A DNA stretch of 64,000 nucleotides from Apoda limacodes. Taxonomy: Eukaryota > Arthropoda > Insecta > Lepidoptera > Limacodidae. A program made the translations under genes and the position numbers. The stretch covers positions 16,187,001 through 16,251,000 of the forward strand of contig OX291553.1 of NCBI GenBank assembly GCA_946406115.1, written 5' to 3'. Below the pieces are notes generated by a model. That model was given only the letters and a program-made list of their open reading frames with translations, ran no database searches and had not been told where the DNA came from. The first letter of the stretch is position 1. Each line of letters opens with the position of its first letter. Shown here piece after piece: positions 25,301 through 34,300 of this stretch.

Positions 25301-28300
25301 TGGCTCGCGTTGTTTTTTTTTTCAGTATCGCAAAATTTCAAAAGGTAATATTCGAACGTTGCATTACTTTGTCTCACGCTCGCAGCAAAAATTGATTTTG
25401 GCCACTTTTTTTGAACAGCAAAACCACCCTTTTGTTGCCGGAGTTGAAAAATATTTTTGTTCATCTACTCACTATTTGTGCAATATAGACACATACGTGT
25501 TAATTGCTGACAAAATTGAATCTTGAGCATAACTTCGAAAAATTCGTAAAGTTAAACCTGTGAACCCACGACCCCACAAGTCAACTGTTTGCTGCTTGTT
25601 AAATGATGTGCACTAGATAGGTATGATCGTGCGGAGAATCGATGTGTATGCAAAGGTTGTTCGATATAACAATGTAACTAATGCTAATGTAAATAGATTG
25701 TATAAGAACATACTATATTTTTAATATATAAATTAAAAATAATTATAGTTTTTGTTTTTCATTTCTATTATTTCATTTATTTAGTGGCTCACTTTTGAAG
25801 CTTTCTGTATTTAACAGCGCTGTATTTTTTTGGTGTTGGTTATTGTAGTTGGTTTTAGCTCTGTAGGTTTTCTGCTGTTAGACACAGATATGTTTAGTTT
25901 TTATTATTACTTCTTCAATAACTTACCATCGTTTTTTACATTATTAATCAGTGTTATCACAATATTTCCGGTTATTTCTTCCTAGTATTTATCAATGCTT
26001 GTGATTTTCTATAGTAGGTACTCGAGAATAATTATTTGATTCTGCTCTTTTTGCTGCAGTATGTTTACCTTTGTAATATAAGTTGACTAATTAATAAAAA
26101 ATAAGTAGCACTTAACAATCATTACATATATATTGATTTTTCAGTGTGATTTATTTTTTATAAAATAGTCTGACATTATTTAGCAGTAAGAAACCATAAC
26201 AATGCATCGAAAAGAAAAGTACAAATAAATAATAGAAAATAGCAGGAAAAATTATAGGAAATAACCTGAAATTTGATGACAGCAGATATTTTTAATAATA
26301 ATAATATATAATAATAAATATTTTTGGTGTTATGGATACCAGAAAACGGATACAAATACAAATATACTTTTTGTTTGTAAATACATACATATCATACATA
26401 TAATATACCCAGACTCAAGAGAAACACAAATGTTTATCGCATAAAACGGACAAACGTCCAGTGAGGGAATCGAACCCACACCCTGTGCACAGCAGTCGGC
26501 CACACTCCCATCTAAGCTACGAAAAAGGAATACTAAAAAGTAGTAAAAACATTCGAAATAGTAGAAAGGTATAGATAAATGCAGGAAATAACTAAAATAA
26601 ATAGGAAAGCACATAAACAGTAGAAGAATATCATCCATTTATGATGACTGTTACGATACTATAACCGTCATCATAATTCTGCGTTACGAAGTGCTTAGTT
26701 GTAAATACATTTTTCAAAATATGCATTTACGAATTGTTTGAAAGTTCAAAATTACGCACTATAAAACGAAACGTGCTATAAAATAGGTAATAAAATAGGC
26801 ACTCTCACATAAATACCTTTTTACCGCACGCTCCGTTGTGTGGCGCCGTGCGCATCCTTTGCGGTTTTTTTTTCTATTTCGATGGAACCTCCTTGGAAGC
26901 GCTTTTGGTCTATACGTACATTTAAATACTAAAAGAAAAAGAGACGAAAGATGTAGTTCTTTACGCCTCATTCTCCCGTTGAACATAATACATGTGAAAT
27001 TAAAAATGTCAGTCAGATAGTTTTGCTTCCAAAGTAGCAAATTTAACTGAATTTCAATAATTGTTCCAATTTTACTATTAATTATCAAAAGTAATGACCT
27101 ATCTGTTTTATTTCTAATTTGCTTTTAAAAACATTCAATCTAAAAGTTTAATTACCTATAAATTATAACGTTTTCTCGCAAATGTGTTGAAAAACGTTGT
27201 ATGACATTCCTGCAGTATTTACAAACTCATCTCGGCCGTCTACTCGTTTGTAATAACCAACTTACCACACTAATATCATAAATAACTATTGTGTCATGGT
27301 GACAGATCGTTATATTATATGGTTAATAATGGCTATGAGTCATTGATATATCGGTAAAAATCATGATATTAAATCACAGTATAAAATAATTGTAGCATGC
27401 CACAGTTAAAAATTTAGCAAGGTGTTTATTTATTATTCAAAGTTAAGTGGGACGGTGCTGTAAAATATATTCTTATTATATTATTATCAATATTTTTGTT
27501 CGTAATGAATATTCTTGATAACCTTTCTAATTTCAGTTTAGGCACAAAATATCCTAACACATTATGCTATGTAAAATAGGGATGAACAACTTAAATTGAA
27601 TAGGTAATTTAAAATCATTGTAAGGTTTTATAAAATATCCATCCCGTTTCATAGGTCATCATGTCCATCCGTCCGTCCTTATGTCACAGCTGTATAATCC
27701 GCTAATAAAATCTTTAATATTTTGCACAATATAAATAAGAATAACTAATAATGTACTAAGTAGTTTTAAGTAGACTTTTAAGTAATAATTTACTGACCTA
27801 CTCTCACAGCTATTTATTAATAAAACTAATTTTCCCTTGTAACATTCGCCAGGATTGCTTTATTATGGTAATAGAGGTAAATATACACACCGGCACAATT
27901 AGTGGAACAGAAAAAAAGTGAGACTATGAGATAATAACGCATATATTTGACGAAAATGTAATTAGACACAAAATAACAAATTGATTAACATCTTTTAACA
28001 ACGACTTTGAAAAGTCTTCGTTATTTTTTATTGAAAAATAAAGAAATTTGAAATAAGTGAAATTTTTAGATGATTATGAACCATCACAAAAAATAAAAAA
28101 AAGCATTAAATGATTTAACAATAAAATTAAAGCAAAATTAATAACGAGTGTTTCCTCCTCTTGCTCTGATTACGGTTTCCATTCGTCTGGGCATGCTTCA
28201 GATTATGTTATCGATGATTTCTTGAGGCAACTGCTCCCACTCCTCAAGTAATGCGTTTCCAAGTTCATTCAGATTGTTGGGGGGTGGCATTCTGGATTTA

Positions 28301-31300
28301 ACCCTTCTTTTTAGCAAGTCCCAGACATGCTCTATCGGATTCATATCGGGGGAATTTGCTGGCCACTGCATCACCGGTATACCTACGTGGCTCAGATATG
28401 CCTGTACCGATTGTGCACTATGAGCACGAGCATTATCTTGCATTAGAATAAAATCGTCACCAATAAATGGGGCAAATGGTACAACATGTTCTTCTAAAAT
28501 GTCTCTGATGTATCGATCTGCTGTCATGGTCCCTCTTGTGACTATCACTAACTCCGTGCGAGCTCCCAAACATATCCCTCCCCAAACCATAATCGAGCCG
28601 CCACCATAAGCCACTGTGTGTTCAAAAATAGACTGTATGTGGCGTTCTCCTTTGCGTCTCCATATTCGCTGTCTCCCATCGATCTGTTTTAAAAGAACTC
28701 TGCACTCATCAGTGAAGAGAACCTGCTGCCATTCGTTCAAATCCTTTTTTTTTTTTTGTGTTCCGCTAATTGTGCCGGTCTGTATATTAATGATTCACAA
28801 TGACGCAGTGCAATAAGATAATTATAAACCAAGTTAAATATTACACAACAAATGAAATAGTGTAAATAAATTAGGTATAAAGATTTATTAATTTTGTCAT
28901 AATACCAATGTACCATTTTCTGACGTCGTCCCTCTACTAGCACGATTAACTTTAGTTTTGACAACATTTAAAAAGTAAAGCAAGTACTTATTCAGTTTTT
29001 TTTTTATTGTCATACGAGCTGATTTTGGTCCACTGCTGCGCCAATTTTTTTGGTTCTCTAACTTCAGCATACCACGGTTAACAAACGATCCAATCACTGC
29101 CAGTCACTTGACAAAGTTTGCCAAATGCTGCCCACTCTCGCTGTCCACGGTTTACGTACTCCTGCTCGAGTAAGGTACCAGCGACGTACATATATTGGCT
29201 TTGGCACGACGTGTTGGTCGAACATGACTTTTGTCGTCCAAATTCATTCCACGGCCCACCCAAAGATATGCAACATGCCGCTTAGTTTTTTAGTGACTGC
29301 CAATATGACGATGTCGTCGGCTTAAGGTATGTGATATGCTCGCCGTTTACGTTTATGCCACTTCCAGTCTAGACATCCCCTGTCGCACACCTCTGTGTAG
29401 CTGGATGCCCCTGTGTCATGGTCTTGGAACTGGACAGTATTTATAGTAGCGTAAAAGACATCTAGGCAACTCGATAAAACACCAGTCTGCACGACAACCG
29501 AGAACACGAGAACCGCTGCTCAGTGTACATAATTTTGTGTACTAAAGTATGATATTGTGCACAAGAAACATGTAGGTATAATTTAATTAATTTACATACT
29601 TGTCTGGTAAATCGGGCGCCGGTGTTGAGACGACCACGTCGCCGAGACGAACATGACGCGCGTAGTCTGTGTAGTGTGGGACTCCACCGCCTACGCCCAC
29701 CATAAATACGTATTCCACCTGTTATGCAAAATTGATACTTATTAATTACCAATACCAAATATCAATAATTTTTGGTTGAATTATTCTACTATACAATTAT
29801 ATTTGGGTTCTAGGTACACACTATGGACCCGGCATCAATAAACACCAATAATAATTTTACATTAAGTTTTTACCATATAATCCATACTAATGACATCAAG
29901 CAACAATTTGAAAAAAAGTTGAATTACTTAAGTACTTTGTTGTTGCTCGCTGATTTTATAACACAAATTGCACACATATATTGCTATAAGAAATTGAAAT
30001 CATATTGAAATCAATAAATGCTTACTACACTGTCAAATGACCAATATCAATAAAAAGAAGTAACTGTAAAAAACCCGTAACTTTTATCTGTATATATAAT
30101 TACATAGAAAACAAAAATTTATGTCGAAAATTGTAAGAGGCAACAAATTTCAAAGCAAATCTACATTTGTTTAACAGATTTAAATGTTCGTTCCTAATCA
30201 CTAATTCCTAATTCAAACAATAACAGCATACCATTCTCATACACTCATGGCTATTTTACAGCTGGAGTTACAAAATAGAACAATCCCAAGGCCTCACAAA
30301 TCAGTTTTGTTTCTATGTCGATCCATATTAAATGGACCGTGAACCCGTTTCAGATTTAGCACTACATCTATACTCAGACGTACCTCTTTGTAGGTGTGCA
30401 TCTAGTTTTGGTATTGGCTCTGTATAATTGAAAATATAGAATGTGACAGATAAATAAATAACTATAAACAGGGATAAACGCACTTATACCGTATAATGCT
30501 TACTACTAAATACTAGATTTATCTTTTATTTAAATATTTCTAACATTTGTTGCTGTGTTAGTCTGTGCGGCCTTTATCATATCATATAGGCCTCTAATTT
30601 TTTCCATGTTTTTCTATCTGATGTAAGTCATGTCCATAGTTTGCCTCCGATCTTTAAAGTGTCTTCTAGCCATATCTTATCCTCTTAATTCTAAATTTTA
30701 ATATTATACTTCTTGTAACCTCTTTTCTTTTCTCAGATACCAGGAAGATAAGATTTTGCTCCATTTTTCCATTACTCTTGATAGTATACGATATTTTTAA
30801 TTTAACATCTGTTAGTTTTGTCTTTTTGTTTTCCTAACTCTATGTTCCACTTTTCTATAAATCCATGGAAGTTGGCAAACTTATAGTTTATATGCTTTAG
30901 CTTTTTAAGGCGCCCATTCTTGGCAACTGAAGTTTCTGGTTTCGGACCTCTTTTTATTTCGCGAGGCACAATAATGCTCAAGTTTCACGGGAAGTTTTGG
31001 AATTTTTAATAAAATACGATGTTATTTTTGTAATTATTGCTTTATTACCGTAAATCGATGGTGGCCGAGGGGTTTAAATTTCACTTCACGTCCCTAGTGG
31101 CGAACCCCGGGGTCTGCGTGTACCAATGAGTCTTTTCTGAATTTCTCAAGTACACTGATTAATTTATTCACACCACTGGCTTTTCGGTGAAGGAAAACAT
31201 CGTGAGGAAACCTGCATACGTCAAGAAAAAAAAAATTACGTAAGGTACCTGCGGGTAATAAGGCCTAATAATTATCAAATTTATTTATTTAATCAATTAT

Positions 31301-34300
31301 TAAGTCTTTCCAAACTCCGTAACATTTTACGTATTGATATAATGGAACTGCAGTTTCTCGAAACAAAAATATATTGTTACCCTGTTATTTTAAATTTCTA
31401 AATGACTTCAAAGAAATTGAAACAGGCGCGGGAGATATGGCCTTAGGTGTGTAATAAAGCCTATGTTTCAATAAATAACAGAACGGCTTTGTTAAATTTT
31501 ATTTGATCTTGTGATGACTCTTGGAATTACGCTTTGTTATTTAAAGTGAGAGAGACTGGCGCTAAAAAAGTTACAAACAAATGTGTTTTACCATAGAAAT
31601 CAATAATCTTCCGAGTGATGTAAAAATTTGAATGCTGCACGTAGGCTTTATTACTCGCACTATACAAAATCATTTTTTTGTTGACGATCTATGATAATAT
31701 TTTGATTTTTCTTTCTCGTTTCTTAGACTCAATATCATTCTATAATTGTTTCCCATATTGTGATATTTTTTGCACTTTTCTAATTTTAAAATTTAGGGGG
31801 TAGGCCTCATTAGCCGACAGGCCTTATTACCCGCAGGTACCTTATGTGAAGTCCACAAACCGCACTGGGCCCGCGTGTGGACTATGGCCCAATCACCTTC
31901 GCTTAAGAGGGTAGGCCGTGCCCCAGCAGTGGGGACGTATGAAGGACGTATGAACTTCCAAAAATCCAAAAAATTAATGGCTAATCAGAATCTCATCAAA
32001 CCAAAAACCGCAAGCACTTTATTTTTGTTTTCTTTATTCAAAATACAAAGTGCACCTAATTCACGGAACTTCGAAAATGATGGCAAACTAATTTTGTATG
32101 AAAAAAAATCTACGGCGTTTACCCTTAATAGTAATTACAGCTATGCGGAGTGATAGCGATACGATACTCTAGGCTCGTCACGGTTATATGGGTGTTTTTT
32201 TAGTTACCTAGCGCACGGAAGCTTCACGAGTTCTCGAGGCGTTTAGTTTTTTTCCCGTCTCGACTAGACAAATTTCTCGAGTATTCCCGCAACAAGAATT
32301 CTTGAGCAGAAACCCTATTGGCAATCTATGTTAGAACCGATAGCAAGAATAACATAAATATGGTTAGTCTTAGCATTAAAACGTGTGGCATAACAAAGAT
32401 ACCGTTTATATTAACTTATGCCACTACTCCTTCGCGTCGGGTTTTAACCATAGACGTAGAGAACTGGACAGCGTGTTTACTAGTTAGATGTAAAAAAAAT
32501 GGTCGCAAAGGTGTAACAGAGACAAAGCTTTGGTGTCTCTTGTCTCCTTCTAACTCGTTTTAATAAACATCAACAAACAAAATGGCGGACGTTTATAAAA
32601 AGGTGCGTTCTGTTCACTGCTTCAATGCGTTTATTGTCATAATCCAGCCAAGTTAAAAATACATAAATGTTGTGTGACACAATCTACAAATCTTGGCTCA
32701 TTTTCTTTGGTTGAAGTATTGACATTCAACGCATAATGTGCATAATGTCGGTCAACAAAAATAGAAAGAGAGTTTCTAAAGTATGGCAAATTTTGTAAGG
32801 CTATTGCGCAGTCCATAGGACAGATTACAGACCTCCAAGTCTATGGTTTTAACTTACTTGCAAGATAATACTTAACAAATAAATGAATACACCCACAAAT
32901 CATCACACGTAAATCCCTAAGTGACTAAAATGCGGTTACTAAAGTTGCTATAAAAAGAATTTGTCAGTAGGCAAAGAAAAAAAATTGGAAAATCCAAAAG
33001 TGCACGCCTCATAGCGGTCATTCACATTTAAAAAAAAAATCTAAAACAAAAACTCAAGTTTTTTAAAATAAAATAACAAATAAGGTGAGGAAAAAATATA
33101 CTATAAAATAAAAATAAAAAATATATATAAAAACATATATAAAAATACAGTATACAGTGGTATATTAGTTTTTTATAAATTATAATTAAACGACAGTACT
33201 TAGAACGCTAATATTAACTAGGAATCAGCACAGTGTAATACTTTATATATTAAAAACAAAAGTATTCCGGTAATGAATTTTTCGACCAATTTCTCTGCCA
33301 CATACATGGTCACATAAACACAGACTCACGGACGTCCAAGAATGATTAGTTTTAATGTTATTATTTATTATATTTAACAAATTAATTGTTTATAAAATGT
33401 ACCATATGTGCTAGACAGATTATTTAACTTCATATTAGTGCACTCATATTATCCTGTAAGTGTTATATTAAAAAAAAAAAAGTCATTTAAGTTTCGAAAG
33501 ACTGGGTTTTTTGACATGTCGAGAGTAGAGCTCTACCTCACCGCTCCGCTTATGAGGCGTGCAATAATGAGGTGTTTATTGAATGACAGTACAGTACTGA
33601 AATTTGCCACGATCAACGATATTCCGTTTAATTAGCGTTTAATATGGATAGCTTATTACAATTATATGACGCATAGTCAAATTGTATACTTAGCAAACAG
33701 GTTGCAGCAGTCTACTATTGGACATATTTCTTGATATCCACCGCCTTCCTCATCCAGCCACTTTCCGGAAATTCGATGAAGAATTAAAGTAACCGACATA
33801 GCTCGCAAACATGGGCGACGGTTATCGTTTTACAATTTTATACAAAAGGTCGTCAAATCAAGTTTTAATCTTATACATTAAGTAGATGCAGCCCCCTGAA
33901 AACCCAATATTTTACGTAGATTCGCTCCCCTTAATGTTTAACGTAGATGTACCTCCCTAAAACCATAATGACGCTGCCGATGCTTACAGAATAAGCAAAC
34001 TAAAGAGGCATTGGACAAGTCATATATTATTATGTAGCAGAACCAATGGTGGTTTGGGCCAGGTTAGAGCTGCAACGATGGACAATCTCGGTTGATTAAT
34101 AGAAAGTTGCGTTTGTAAAAGACATCTTAAAGATTACCGCAGTGCGAGATCTAACCATGTAAACCCGGTATTTCTGTGCCACGTAATGAATCGGTATTTA
34201 ATATATTTAAATGAGCAATTGTTGTACATATATACCAGGTACTAATAAGCATTTGATTAGTATTTCCTTTGCATCTTAGGCTCTTTTAATTAACTACTAT

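Larger units (their letters stand above)
18777..29599 (-). other. Intron 2 of the phosphorylase-like gene, repeat-filled
   Basis: 10.8-kb intron. Recognisable contents: inverted-end candidate at 19067-19209, fossil Tc1 at 22560-23100, dispersed repeats around 24.8-25.2 kb, a tRNA-derived SINE at 26335-26525, a deleted Tc1-like element at 27886-28782 and a fossil RTE RT at 29030-29450. A segment at 20520-20690 (gttatgatgtgggtgcgtat) recurs at 35280-35350. No other gene seen. Confidence 0.6.

Noticed and set aside
26838..27088. Overlapping frames on both strands around 26.8-27.1 kb
   Set aside because: Low-complexity basic composition, no motifs, no gene context.
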